NCBI RefSeq assembly: GCF_002119685.1
Contig: NZ_CP021108.1
Span: forward strand, 2,356,001 to 2,420,000
Reading direction: 5' to 3'
DNA length: 64,000 nucleotides
Origin: Bordetella genomosp. 8
GTDB lineage: Bacteria; Pseudomonadota; Gammaproteobacteria; Burkholderiales; Burkholderiaceae_B
Below the pieces are notes generated by a model, which was given only the letters and a program-made list of their open reading frames with translations, had not been told where the DNA came from and made no database searches. The position numbers were made by a program, and so were the translations under genes. The stretch's first letter is position 1. The number at the start of each line of letters is the position of its first letter. Of the stretch, positions 1 through 10,864 are shown piece by piece.

Positions 1-65
1 GTATACGGGCGATACGGCCCGGCCTGTCGGTGTCGCTTCCGCCGACGGGCCGGCCACGGGGCCGG

Positions 66-1214
66 CTACAACGCCGGCAGCACCAGATCCGCGGTCCCCG
101 GCCGCACCCAGCGCACGCACTCGCGCGTGGTATCGATGCAGCCGCCATCGATATACACGCCGCGCGGTTCGCGCAGGCGAACCATCAGCTTCAGGATACG
201 GTCGACTTCGGCCGGGTCGCTCATCGACGCGCGCACCCGCTCCTCGACGAGGCTTTCATCCAGGCGCAGCACGCCCTTGTCGTCCGTATGAACGCCGTGC
301 CGCCAATGGTAGATCTCCACACACTTGGCGGTCAGGCTGAAGGGCTGCCTGTGCTTCCAGAAATTGTTGAACATCCCCCCGCCCAGGTAGAACACCCAGG
401 AGCCTTCGAAACCTTCGACGTTGGAGGAATGTTCGTCCGGATTGCGAAACCACAGCCGGTCGCCCGGCACGTAGAACCGCGGCGGCAGGGGCGCTTCCAT
501 GGAGCCGTATTCGCGCAGGAATACGTCGTGGAACAGGCCGGACATGATGGCGCGCTGCTCCCAATGCCGCTGCAACTCGGCCAATAGCGCGGGATTGCTG
601 ACCGCCAGTTCCTGGGCGATGCCCAGCAAGGTCACGTACTCGGTCGCGCGATAGCAGGAAAACGAGTACAGCTTGCCCGAGGCTTCCGGCTGGGTCGCCT
701 TGATCAGGCCTTCGATCAGCGATTTGCCGGGAAGAATGGTGAAGCCGCGCGCTTCGTCGTAGGTCCAATAGTCTTCGGGACGTTCGGCATGTTCGGTATC
801 GAAGGCCAGTTCGGTCAGGCTGGCGGCATGGACGATGTTCAGCTTGATGCGCACTGCTGAAACGAACTCGTCATGGCTGGGATAGCGGAAGGGGACCGGC
901 GCGGCCAGCATGGCGAGCACGATTTCGCGTTCCAGGTTGCGGGCATCCCCCGGGAAGCGCGCTTCCAGCGCCTCGGCCAGCCGGGTCGTGTCATGCCCCG
1001 GCGCCCATTGCGCCGCCGCGGCTTCCGTCAGGCGCCAGCCCGAGACGGGGCCGTCGTCGTCGCGCCATGATTCCATCGCGACCAGGTCGTCCAGGCCCAG
1101 GTCCCGCAGATAGCCGGCCATGCCACGCACGGTGCCATCGGCATCGGCCGGGGCACCGAAGACCTGGACGCCAAGCGCATGGGCATGCGCGGAAAACGTG
1201 TTGACTCGATTCAC
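66..1214 (-). CDS. Tgl-like transglutaminase-fold protein
   Basis: A 382-residue protein. The GTG start at 1214 is chosen because a GGGAGG ribosome site precedes it; the open frame runs further upstream without one. Residues about 110-290 follow the pattern of the Bacillus spore protein-glutamine gamma-glutamyltransferase Tgl: an FxSHDEFVSAVRIKLNIVHAA-type helix, an EDYW segment, a KLYSFSC stretch with Cys187 at the place of the Tgl nucleophile, then VPGDRLWFRNPDE and a following YLGGGMF turn. By my alignment the Glu and His partners of the Tgl active site are not in the expected places (Ser and Phe instead), although a His lies two residues further on. It may therefore be a cross-linking enzyme with shifted residues or a non-enzymatic relative. 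No signal peptide. Divergent from the exporter gene at 1409. The fold call is fairly firm; the activity is open. Confidence 0.6.
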   Translation of the reverse strand: MNRVNTFSAHAHALGVQVFGAPADADGTVRGMAGYLRDLGLDDLVAMESWRDDDGPVSGWRLTEAAAAQWAPGHDTTRLAEALEARFPGDARNLEREIVLAMLAAPVPFRYPSHDEFVSAVRIKLNIVHAASLTELAFDTEHAERPEDYWTYDEARGFTILPGKSLIEGLIKATQPEASGKLYSFSCYRATEYVTLLGIAQELAVSNPALLAELQRHWEQRAIMSGLFHDVFLREYGSMEAPLPPRFYVPGDRLWFRNPDEHSSNVEGFEGSWVFYLGGGMFNNFWKHRQPFSLTAKCVEIYHWRHGVHTDDKGVLRLDESLVEERVRASMSDPAEVDRILKLMVRLREPRGVYIDGGCIDTTRECVRWVRPGTADLVLPAL

Positions 1215-1408
1215 GTGTAGGCCTCCCTGGCCCGTCGCGCCTGAGCGCGTTGCTGACGATACGCTGAACGAATATGCCGTGAAAACCGGGGATTTCGAGG
1301 CCTTGTTCCGGCGGATTTCGCGATCATAGGCGATCGGCCTATCATTGCGGAATCCGGGCGCATGAGGCGCCGCGCACGACGCGGCAGCCCCGCCCATAGC
1401 GAGGGGAA

Positions 1409-2779
1409 ATGAAGGAAGGTTCGTCACACCGCGGCATGCTGTGGGTAGTCGCCGCGGGGTTTTTCATGCAGTCCCTGGACGCCACGATCGTCAACACCGC
1501 GCTGCCCGCGATGGCGGACAGCCTGCACGAGTTGCCGCTGGCCATGCGCCCCGTCATCGTGGCGTACTCCCTGTCGATGGCCATGCTCACGCCCGCGTCG
1601 GGCTGGCTGGCCGATCGTTTCGGCATACGCCGCCTGTACTTCACGTCCATCCTGATCTTCGTGCTGGGCTCGCTGTTCTGCGCCATGGCGGGCTCGCTGT
1701 CGCAACTGGTGATCGCGCGGGTGGTGCAGGGGGTCGGCGGGTCGATGCTGCTGCCCATCGGACGCCTGTCCATCCTGCGATCGGTGCGGGGCGACGCCTA
1801 TATCGCCGCGCTGGCCCTGATCTCCATCGCCGGGCAGGTGGGACCGATGATCGGGCCCATGACCGGCGGCTGGCTGGTGCAGGTGCTCACCTGGCACTGG
1901 ATCTTCCTGATCAACATCCCCATCGGCATCGTCGGCCTGTTCGCGGTGCGGCGCTTCATTCCGCCGGAGACGACCGCGTCGACGCCGGCCTTCGATTTTG
2001 TCGGTTTCACCTTGCTCTCGACCTGCATGGTGGCGTTCTCGCTGGGCATGGAAGGTTCGGAGGGGCCCGACCGCGTCATCTATACCGCCGGCCTGATGGC
2101 GCTGAGCGCCTTCACGGTTTTCGCCTACATCGCCTATGCGCGCAACCGGGCGCGGCCGCTCTTTCGCCTGGGCCTGTTCCGCGACGCGACCTTCAGCATG
2201 GGGCTGGTCGGCAACCTGGTATCGCGCGTGGGCAGCAGCGGCGTCGCCTTCCTGTTGCCGCTGCTGCTGCAATTGCAGCTGGGCTACGAGCCTTTCTACG
2301 CGGGGATGATGCTGTTCCCCGTGGCGCTGGCGGCGCTGCTCACCAAGCGTTGGGTGGCGCCCCTGGTGCGCCATTACGGATACGAGGCCTTCCTGTCGGT
2401 GAACACCATCGTGGTGGGGGTGTCCATCATGTCCTTCGCCCTGATCACGCCCGGCTGGCCGCTGGCCCTGCAGATCCTGCAGTTGGCGATCTTCGGCGGC
2501 GCCAATTCCATGCAGTTCGCGGCCATGAACAGCGTGACGCTCAAGGGCCTCAGCGTGGAGGACGCGGGCAGCGGCAACAGCCTGTTTTCCATGGTGCAGA
2601 TGCTGGCATTGAGCCTGGGCGTCAGCCTGAGCGGCGGCCTGGTGGGCGCGTTTTCACATGGCGCCCATGCGGACGCCTGGGGCTTTCGCTGGACCTTCAT
2701 ATGCGTGGGTGGCGTCACGCTGATGTCGACGCTGATTTTCAAAAGAATGGATGCCGGTACGGTGCGCGGCAACGCATAA
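1409..2779 (+). CDS. MFS multidrug exporter, DHA2 family (MdtD-like)
   Basis: A 456-residue inner-membrane transporter with about 14 hydrophobic segments. The first helix carries the DHA2 signature LDATIVNTALPAMA, followed by the MFS motif-A loop GWLADRFGIRRLY and the motif-C-like helix ISIAGQVGPMIGPMTGGWL. This set is typical of proton-driven drug exporters annotated MdtD in Gram-negative bacteria. The ATG at 1409 follows GAGGGGAA. There is no adjacent membrane-fusion or outer-membrane partner gene, so it probably works alone. It diverges from the Tgl-like gene across a 194-bp gap with no recognised operator. Family is certain; substrate is unknown. Confidence 0.88.
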   Translation: MKEGSSHRGMLWVVAAGFFMQSLDATIVNTALPAMADSLHELPLAMRPVIVAYSLSMAMLTPASGWLADRFGIRRLYFTSILIFVLGSLFCAMAGSLSQLVIARVVQGVGGSMLLPIGRLSILRSVRGDAYIAALALISIAGQVGPMIGPMTGGWLVQVLTWHWIFLINIPIGIVGLFAVRRFIPPETTASTPAFDFVGFTLLSTCMVAFSLGMEGSEGPDRVIYTAGLMALSAFTVFAYIAYARNRARPLFRLGLFRDATFSMGLVGNLVSRVGSSGVAFLLPLLLQLQLGYEPFYAGMMLFPVALAALLTKRWVAPLVRHYGYEAFLSVNTIVVGVSIMSFALITPGWPLALQILQLAIFGGANSMQFAAMNSVTLKGLSVEDAGSGNSLFSMVQMLALSLGVSLSGGLVGAFSHGAHADAWGFRWTFICVGGVTLMSTLIFKRMDAGTVRGNA

Positions 2780-2870
2780 GCGTCTATGCTCATCCATGGG
2801 CACGGCGCTTGCTGTACCGTGGCTTTCGCGAACGTGCCGCACCAGCGGCCATCGGACTAGGAGGTCAAGC

Positions 2871-3413
2871 ATGACGCATCGAATCAAACTGTCGGCAATG
2901 GGATTGGCATTCTGCGCGGCGGGCGTATTGGGCGCCGCCGCCCCGGCATGGTCCGCGTCCGGTACGGATGCGCAATATCGTGACGACGTCGCGCGCTGCA
3001 AGAGCGGCGCCTCCGGCCAGGACCAGGCCGCTTGCATGCGCGAGGCCGGCGCTTCGCTGGTCGAGCGCCGCCGCAATGGCCTGACCACCCCGACGGACGC
3101 GCAGCGCAACGCGACGGCGCGCTGCGACTCGCTGCCCGCCAACCAGCGTCGGGATTGCATGATCCAGATGTCGGGCCAGGGCAATACCACCGTGCAGGGC
3201 AGCGTCTCCGGCGGCGGCGTGCTGCGGGAAACCGTCATCCAGGTGCCGGCGGGCACCCCGGGCGCGGCGCCGCAGCCTGGCTATACCCAACCGGGCTATA
3301 CGCAACCCGGCTCCATGCAGCCGGCCCAACCGCTGGCGCCGCCCCCGGCCATGCCGCCCGCCGGCTACGGCACCCCCGGCGCAGCGCCCTATGGCACGAT
3401 GCCGCGTCAGTAA
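2871..3413 (+). CDS. small secreted Cys/Pro-rich protein of unknown function
   Basis: A 180-residue protein, start chosen at the ATG preceded by AGGAGG; the frame is open upstream but has no such site. Residues 1-28 form a signal peptide (basic start, hydrophobic core, AWS-A cleavage site), so it is probably periplasmic. The mature part has four cysteines in two similar segments (ARCKSG...AACMRE and ARCDSL...RDCMIQ), which suggests two disulfides in a small helical repeat. The C-terminal third is low complexity, rich in Pro, Gly and Gln, with QPGYT repeats. Proteins of this layout are common and uncharacterised in Bordetella-like genomes. A good terminator follows at once, so it is probably monocistronic. 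Confidence 0.75.
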   Translation: MTHRIKLSAMGLAFCAAGVLGAAAPAWSASGTDAQYRDDVARCKSGASGQDQAACMREAGASLVERRRNGLTTPTDAQRNATARCDSLPANQRRDCMIQMSGQGNTTVQGSVSGGGVLRETVIQVPAGTPGAAPQPGYTQPGYTQPGSMQPAQPLAPPPAMPPAGYGTPGAAPYGTMPRQ

Positions 3414-3433
3414 ATAAACGGCAAGGCAATGGA

Positions 3434-3470
3434 GCAAACCGGCCCGGCAATATGCGGGCCGTTTTGCTTT
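3434..3470 (+). terminator. rho-independent terminator
   Basis: Arms 3434-3446 and 3455-3467 (13 bp, one mismatch) around an 8-nt loop, with a T-rich tail that continues past the stem. It lies 21 bp after the stop of the secreted-protein gene. The oxidoreductase gene that follows converges on it from the other strand. Confidence 0.85.
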
Positions 3471-3501
3471 TCCGTTTTGCTTTTGTCATTCCTGTTGTCA
3501 T

Positions 3502-4584
3502 TCATTTGGGTCGAGGATCCTTCAAGCCGTCGTCCGGCCGGCCCATCCTGCCTTCACGCACCTGCCTGACCGCGGTTGCGACCGCGCGCGCGACGTTACG
3601 GACTTCCTCCTGCACGGCATGGTCGGCGTCCAGGTCGTCATGGCTGGTGGCATAGGGTTGGTAGTAGCCGACGTAGCGGTCCAGCCGAGCCGACGCGCCC
3701 GCGGCGATCAAGCCCATCCACTCCAGCCAATCGCTCAATGCGCGCCGCTGGCCCTCGATGCCGGCGACATCGCCATGCACGACCAGCCCGTAGACCCGGC
3801 CGGCCAGATGCTTGGGATAAGGCCATCCCGCGAGTTCCAGCTGCTTGGCCTTCGAGGGGTCCTTGCCCGAGGTGGAAGAGGGATCCGGATTGCCGCCGTC
3901 CGCGCAGACCAGCCGGTCCATCATCAGCTTCAACGGGCTGGGCGACTGGTACCAGTACGTGGGCGCCAGCAGAATCACCGCATGTGCCCGTACCCATTGT
4001 TCGTAAATGTCGTTCATGCAGTCGTTCACCTGTCCCAGCGAGTGGTTCGGGTAGCAGCTGCACGGCCAGTGGCACAAGGGCATGGCGGTCGACACGCAGC
4101 CCTTGCATGGGTAGATGATGCGCTCGTATTCGGAGGTCAGCCGGCTCAAGTCCAGCACGTCGGTTTCCATGCCGGCGCCGTCCAGCACCGACCTGGCCAG
4201 GTCGGTCAACCGCCAGGTCTTGGATATTTCGCCCGGACAGGTGCCGTCGTTGCGCGAGCTGCCGGCGATCAGGAGCACCCGTGAGGGCGTGCCTGCTTGC
4301 GCCTGGATATGTGCGGCTTGCCGCAGCCGCGCCGAAGCCGCCTTCCATTCGACCGACAGGTCGTAGTCCGGATCGGCGGCGCCAGGGCCGGCTTTTTCGG
4401 TGATGGGTGCCTTGCGGCTGTTCCGATAGCCATCCCAGGCGATGGCTTCCAGGCGTTCGATCGCGGCTTGTTCGGCGCGGAACGCGGGATCGTAGAACCG
4501 CCGCAGGAAACGCTCGCGGAATTGCTCACGCGACAGTTTGCCGGGCGCCTGGCCTTTGCGGACGTGGATGGGAATCGTGGACAT
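3502..4584 (-). CDS. NADPH-dependent FMN reductase / flavodoxin-fold oxidoreductase
   Basis: About 360 residues from the ATG at 4584; there is no clear ribosome site, so the start is less sure. An N-terminal 100 residues of charged helix precede a flavodoxin-like domain that opens with VLLIAGSSRNDGTCPGE, the flavin-phosphate loop of NADPH-dependent FMN reductases, and continues with LLAPTYWYQSPSPLKLMMDRL, the usual second flavin-contact region. Between them sits an unusual cysteine cluster (CKGC, then CHWPCSC), which could bind a metal or be redox active. The length exceeds the usual ~200 residues of the family because of the N-terminal extension. Substrate not predictable. Confidence 0.75.
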   Translation of the reverse strand: MSTIPIHVRKGQAPGKLSREQFRERFLRRFYDPAFRAEQAAIERLEAIAWDGYRNSRKAPITEKAGPGAADPDYDLSVEWKAASARLRQAAHIQAQAGTPSRVLLIAGSSRNDGTCPGEISKTWRLTDLARSVLDGAGMETDVLDLSRLTSEYERIIYPCKGCVSTAMPLCHWPCSCYPNHSLGQVNDCMNDIYEQWVRAHAVILLAPTYWYQSPSPLKLMMDRLVCADGGNPDPSSTSGKDPSKAKQLELAGWPYPKHLAGRVYGLVVHGDVAGIEGQRRALSDWLEWMGLIAAGASARLDRYVGYYQPYATSHDDLDADHAVQEEVRNVARAVATAVRQVREGRMGRPDDGLKDPRPK

Positions 4585-4718
4585 GGGCTGAGGTAGTGAA
4601 GGAACCAGCTCAGCCTGCGCAAGCCGTGTACCGCTCGGTGAGCGCACGCGGCGGTTGCTGCAACGCAGCATAAGGCGTTAAATGGGAGCCATAACAATCG
4701 TCCGTCAGGCAGAACGTG

Positions 4719-5894
4719 ATGCGAAGCAAGTTGTCCACGCTGTTCTTTTCCACCGCTCGCAAAGTGGCGCGGCTGCAGCGGACGGCGTGGCGCCTGGGCA
4801 TGCCAGGGTTGTTCGAAGACAGCCCCGCGCGAGCGCGTAAAAAACCCGCCAAGGCGGCCAAGCCCGCGGCGGCCGCCAAGCGCGCCAAGACCCCTGTGGC
4901 GAAGGGGGCCAGGTCGCCCGCTGCCCGCATCGCCGGCAACGCCGATGTTGCCTCGGAGTTCGACGCGACCGCCTACGCCGGCACATGGAAGACGCGCATA
5001 TACCGTACGCCCCCTATCCCGGGCGCCTGGCCGGTGCGGCTGTCATATTTCGTCTACGCGCCGCCCCGGCTGCGCAAGGACTGTCCGATGCTGATCATGC
5101 TGCACGGCTGCGAGCAGAGCGCCACGGATTTCGCCCTGGGCACGCGCATGCATCGACTGGCCGACCGCGAAGGCCTGCTGCTCGTCTATCCGCAACAGTC
5201 GCAGCGGGCGCAGCGCCATCGCTGCTGGCACTGGTACCAGCCCGACGCCGCGCACGGCTATGCGGAGGCCGACGCGATCGCCGGCATCGCCATGGCCGCC
5301 ATCGAGGATTACCGCGTCGATCCGACGCGGGTGTACATCGCCGGCCTGTCCGCGGGGGCCGGCATGGCCGCGCTGGCGGCGCTGCGGCATCCGGGGGTGT
5401 TCGCCGCGCTGGGCATGCATTCCGGGCCGGTGCTGGGCAGCGCAAGAAGCGCGGGCGAAGGCTTGCGCGCCATGCGGCACGGGGCGGCCCTGCCACCGGC
5501 GCAGGCCATGGCCACGCTGCTGCCGGATCGTGCCGCTTTCCCGGGCATGCCGGCCATCATCCTGCAAGGCGATAGTGACGCGGTGGTGGACAAGCGCAGC
5601 GGACGCCAATTGCTGGCGCAACTGGCGTGGGCCAACGGGTTGGAGCTGGATGAGACCGCGGGCGCGGAGGCCGAAGCGTCGGGCACGGACCGCCACCATC
5701 TGCGCATCGATGTGCCGGCCGGCCGCGGCAGCGTCGTGACCTTGTGCGAAGTGCCCGGGCTGGGCCATGCCTGGAGCGGCGGCGACGGGCGCGTGCGGTT
5801 CCATGCGCGCCACGGGCCCGACGCCGCGCGTCTGATGTGGCAGTTCTTCAAGAGCCGCCGGCGCGTCCCCGCGGCGGTGTCCTCGAGCGCCTGA
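4719..5894 (+). CDS. PHB depolymerase family esterase (LpqC/PhaZ-like)
   Basis: An alpha/beta-hydrolase of 391 residues; an in-frame GTG one codon upstream is an alternative start. The catalytic triad is visible: nucleophile Ser211 in GLSAG, Asp287 in QGDSDAVV, and His350 in GLGHAWSGG. The oxyanion turn is LHGCEQ, which carries the Cys typical of the PHB depolymerase / feruloyl esterase group. Residues 41-70 form a Lys/Ala-rich linker resembling a phasin or DNA-like tail. There is no convincing signal peptide, so it may act on intracellular PHB or short esters. Such proteins are frequent in Burkholderiales. The family is clear; the substrate is not. Confidence 0.87.
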   Translation: MRSKLSTLFFSTARKVARLQRTAWRLGMPGLFEDSPARARKKPAKAAKPAAAAKRAKTPVAKGARSPAARIAGNADVASEFDATAYAGTWKTRIYRTPPIPGAWPVRLSYFVYAPPRLRKDCPMLIMLHGCEQSATDFALGTRMHRLADREGLLLVYPQQSQRAQRHRCWHWYQPDAAHGYAEADAIAGIAMAAIEDYRVDPTRVYIAGLSAGAGMAALAALRHPGVFAALGMHSGPVLGSARSAGEGLRAMRHGAALPPAQAMATLLPDRAAFPGMPAIILQGDSDAVVDKRSGRQLLAQLAWANGLELDETAGAEAEASGTDRHHLRIDVPAGRGSVVTLCEVPGLGHAWSGGDGRVRFHARHGPDAARLMWQFFKSRRRVPAAVSSSA

Positions 5895-6012
5895 GCCGCG
5901 GCGTGTTCCGCTCGCCAAAGGCTGTCAGGTGGACGCATCGCCACGGCGCGGGCCTGCGTGGGTCTGGTGAATTCAGGCAAAATGGCGGCTACCCTTACGC
6001 CGCGCTTTGTTC

Positions 6013-8322
<2,310 letters not shown>

Positions 8323-8469
8323 GTCCCGGGGCGCGTGTAGCCCTGGCTTGAACCCGGGCGCCTGAGCCCCCGGCTCGCCATGATATCCTCCAAGGGTTGA
8401 ACGCGATTCAGCCCATATTCAGGATGCCGCCAGGCGGCGCCGCCAACCTGCCGATCTCCAGGAGCTTGC

Positions 8470-9702
8470 ATGCCACATTCCACACCGCTCATTACGACGA
8501 TCGTGGGCGGTCTGGTATTGGCCTTCATACTTGCCGCCCTGGCGGTCAGGCTCAAGCTGCCGCCCCTGATCGGCTATCTGTGCGCGGGCATCCTCTGTGG
8601 ACCCTACACGCCGGGCTTCACCGCCGACAGCCATCTCGCCAACGAACTTGCCGAACTGGGCGTGATCCTGCTGATGTTCGGCGTGGGCCTGCACTTTTCA
8701 TTGCGGGACCTGCTGTCGGTCAAGCACATCGCGGTCCCCGGGGCCATCGTGCAGATCGCCGCGGCGACCGCGATGGGCCTGGGGCTGTCATGGATGCTGG
8801 GATGGAACATGGGGGCGGGCCTGCTGTTCGGCCTGGCCCTGTCCGTCGCGAGCACGGTGGTCCTGATCAAGGCCATGGAAGACCGCGATCTCGTCGAAAC
8901 CAACGACGGCCGGATCGCGGTGGGCTGGCTCATCGTGGAAGACCTGGCGATGGTCGCCGCGCTGGTCCTGATTCCGGCGCTGTCCGGCGTGTTGGGTGGC
9001 CGTGAGGATAATGGCGCCAACACATCGCTGTGGATGATCCTGAGCCTGACCGCGCTCAAGGTGGCCGCCTTCGTCGTCGTCATGCTGGTGATCGGACGGC
9101 GCGTCATCCCATGGCTGCTGGAACGGGTCGTGTATACCGGCAACCGCGAACTCTTCCGCCTGGGCGTGCTGGCTTGCGCGCTGGGCATCGCCTACGGGGC
9201 GACTGCCCTGTTCGACGTGTCCTTCGCGCTGGGGGCCTTCTTCGCCGGCATGGTGATGGCCGAGTCCGAGTTCAGCCAGCGCGCCGCGGACGAATCGCTG
9301 CCCTTGCGCGATGCGTTTTCCGTACTGTTCTTCGTATCGGTGGGCATGCTGTTCGACCCGATGGTCCTGATACGCGACCCCTGGGGCGTGCTGGGCACCT
9401 TCCTGATCATCGTGGTCGGCAAATCGATCGCGTCCTACGTGATCGTGCGGGCGTTCCGCCATCCCAAGCTGACGGCCCTGACCATTTCCGCCAGCCTGGC
9501 GCAGATCGGCGAGTTTTCGTTCATCCTGGCGGGCCTGGGCGTCAGCCAGGAAATCCTGCCCAAGGCAGGGCAGGACCTGGTCCTGGCCGGCGCCATTCTG
9601 TCCATCCTGGCCAATCCGCTGCTCTTCAACGCGCTGGACCGCTATCGGTCCAGGCTGGAAGGCAACCGCGTGCGGCCGGAAGCGCCGGATCCCGGCGTCT
9701 AG
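8470..9702 (+). CDS. CPA2 monovalent cation:proton antiporter (Kef-type, no RCK domain)
   Basis: A 410-residue integral membrane protein with about 12 hydrophobic helices. The N-terminal half has the CPA2 pattern PPLIGYLCAGILCGPYTPGF and GVILLMFGVGLHFS; the middle has the LSVASTVVLIKAME and GWLIVEDLAMV segments that line the ion path. It ends right after the last helix, so the TrkA-N/RCK domain of KefB, KefC and YbaL is missing. An AGGAGC ribosome site precedes the ATG. It probably exchanges K+ or Na+ for H+; the ion and gating signal cannot be read from the sequence. Confidence 0.88.
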   Translation: MPHSTPLITTIVGGLVLAFILAALAVRLKLPPLIGYLCAGILCGPYTPGFTADSHLANELAELGVILLMFGVGLHFSLRDLLSVKHIAVPGAIVQIAAATAMGLGLSWMLGWNMGAGLLFGLALSVASTVVLIKAMEDRDLVETNDGRIAVGWLIVEDLAMVAALVLIPALSGVLGGREDNGANTSLWMILSLTALKVAAFVVVMLVIGRRVIPWLLERVVYTGNRELFRLGVLACALGIAYGATALFDVSFALGAFFAGMVMAESEFSQRAADESLPLRDAFSVLFFVSVGMLFDPMVLIRDPWGVLGTFLIIVVGKSIASYVIVRAFRHPKLTALTISASLAQIGEFSFILAGLGVSQEILPKAGQDLVLAGAILSILANPLLFNALDRYRSRLEGNRVRPEAPDPGV

Positions 9703-9761
9703 CCAGCGAGCCGCCTCGGGCCGATACCGGCCAGGGGTCCGTCCGCGGCGCACAGGCTGCA

Positions 9762-10553
9762 TCAGAGGAGGCGGGCGCCACCCCCCAGGCCGTCGCCCCA
9801 GGTCGGGCCCAGGCTTATCCCGTCGCCCGCGCCGGTAGGCGGCGGCGACGCCGTCTCCGTGCCGCCGCCATGGCCATGGCGCACTTTTTCCCGCGGATTG
9901 CACGACTCGTGCACCAGCACCTTGGTCGCCGCGACGGCGTCCGGCGCCGTCAGCATGAAGGTATCCACCAGGGCCGCGATCCGCATGTCCAGCGAATCCG
10001 GCTCGGACAGGCCGTGGACGAAGCCGATGCGCCAGGCCTCGCCCGCGCTGAAGGTTTCGCCGGTCAGGAACCAGCGCGTGGCGTCGCGTGGGCTCATGGT
10101 CCGCAAGACGTAGGGGGCGATGATGGAAGGGATCAGTCCCAGCCGCGTTTCCGGCAGCGCGAAACTCGCCTGGGACGACGCGATGGCGATATCGCAGGCG
10201 GCCGCCAGCCCCATGCCCATCCCCATGCAGGCGCCGTGCAGCCGCACGATGGTCGGCTTGGGGCAGCGGTATATCGTCTCCAGCATGGCCGCGCAGGCCT
10301 GGGCGTCGGCAAGGATGGCCGATTCCCCGGCCTGCGCGGTTTCGCGCATCCAGGACTCGTCGGCGCCGCAGCAGAACGCGATGCCCCGTGCCGCCAGGAC
10401 GATGGCGCGTACCTGGCTGTCGTCGGCCAGGCTCGCGTAGGTGGTCCTGAGTTCCTCCACCATCTGCCCATCCAGGGCGTTGCGAACATCTGGACGGGAC
10501 AGCCAAACCAGCGCGGCCTGGGGCTTGTGTTCGATTTCCAGCGTCTGCAGCAT
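9762..10553 (-). CDS. enoyl-CoA hydratase/isomerase family protein with unusual C-terminus
   Basis: A 263-residue crotonase-fold protein. Visible are SRPDVRNALDG (the start of the fold), AFCCGADESWM (first oxyanion loop), GACMGMGMGLAAACDIAIAS (second oxyanion loop) and ETRLGLIPSI. It resembles the hydratases of leucine or isoprenoid degradation (LiuC/AtuE type), but no partner genes are near. The start at 10553 has GAGGG upstream. From about residue 215 the expected C-terminal helices and the AFLEKR-type end are absent, replaced by a Gly/Pro/Thr-rich stretch. An old frameshift or a decayed end is possible, so activity is uncertain. Confidence 0.8.
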   Translation of the reverse strand: MLQTLEIEHKPQAALVWLSRPDVRNALDGQMVEELRTTYASLADDSQVRAIVLAARGIAFCCGADESWMRETAQAGESAILADAQACAAMLETIYRCPKPTIVRLHGACMGMGMGLAAACDIAIASSQASFALPETRLGLIPSIIAPYVLRTMSPRDATRWFLTGETFSAGEAWRIGFVHGLSEPDSLDMRIAALVDTFMLTAPDAVAATKVLVHESCNPREKVRHGHGGGTETASPPPTGAGDGISLGPTWGDGLGGGARLL

Positions 10554-10864
10554 GATGTGGCCCTCAACGATGCCTGCCAGCCCCGCGCCGGCGGCCCGGC
10601 GCAAGGTGGCCGGGCTTTTGCTCGCATTACATCCCCGTTGCGATGCCTTGACAATCAGCGAGCGGGGATTAATCCAAATGTCACCATCCCCGGCCGCGAT
10701 CCGGTGAATCAGGGACGCTTCGCGCCGTGGCCGTTCGGCCACCTGGAGGGCGTTTTTCGCCGGGTCGCGCAGCGTCGCCGGCCCGCCGCATGGCGGGGCG
10801 AACTATCGCGGCATGCAGCAGCGAGTACACTGATGGGTTTCGTTCCGCCCTTTGCAGACTCAAC
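10554..10864. other. 311-bp divergent gap between the hydratase gene and ybiT
   Basis: No gene is seen. It contains an exact -35-type hexamer TTGACA (10648-10653) on the plus strand inside a 7-bp inverted repeat (ATCCCCG/CGGGGAT, 10631-10669), but the -10 region after it is poor. A promoter for ybiT is plausible here and is not proven by the sequence. Confidence 0.35.

Noticed and set aside
19..53. 12-bp inverted repeat just after the end of the Tgl-like gene
   Set aside because: No T run follows on the minus strand, and repeated GGCC-type bases make chance stems likely at this GC content; not called a terminator.
10648..10675. TTGACA as a sigma-70 promoter for ybiT
   Set aside because: The -35 hexamer is exact, but no acceptable -10 hexamer lies 16-18 bp later; kept only as a remark on the gap.
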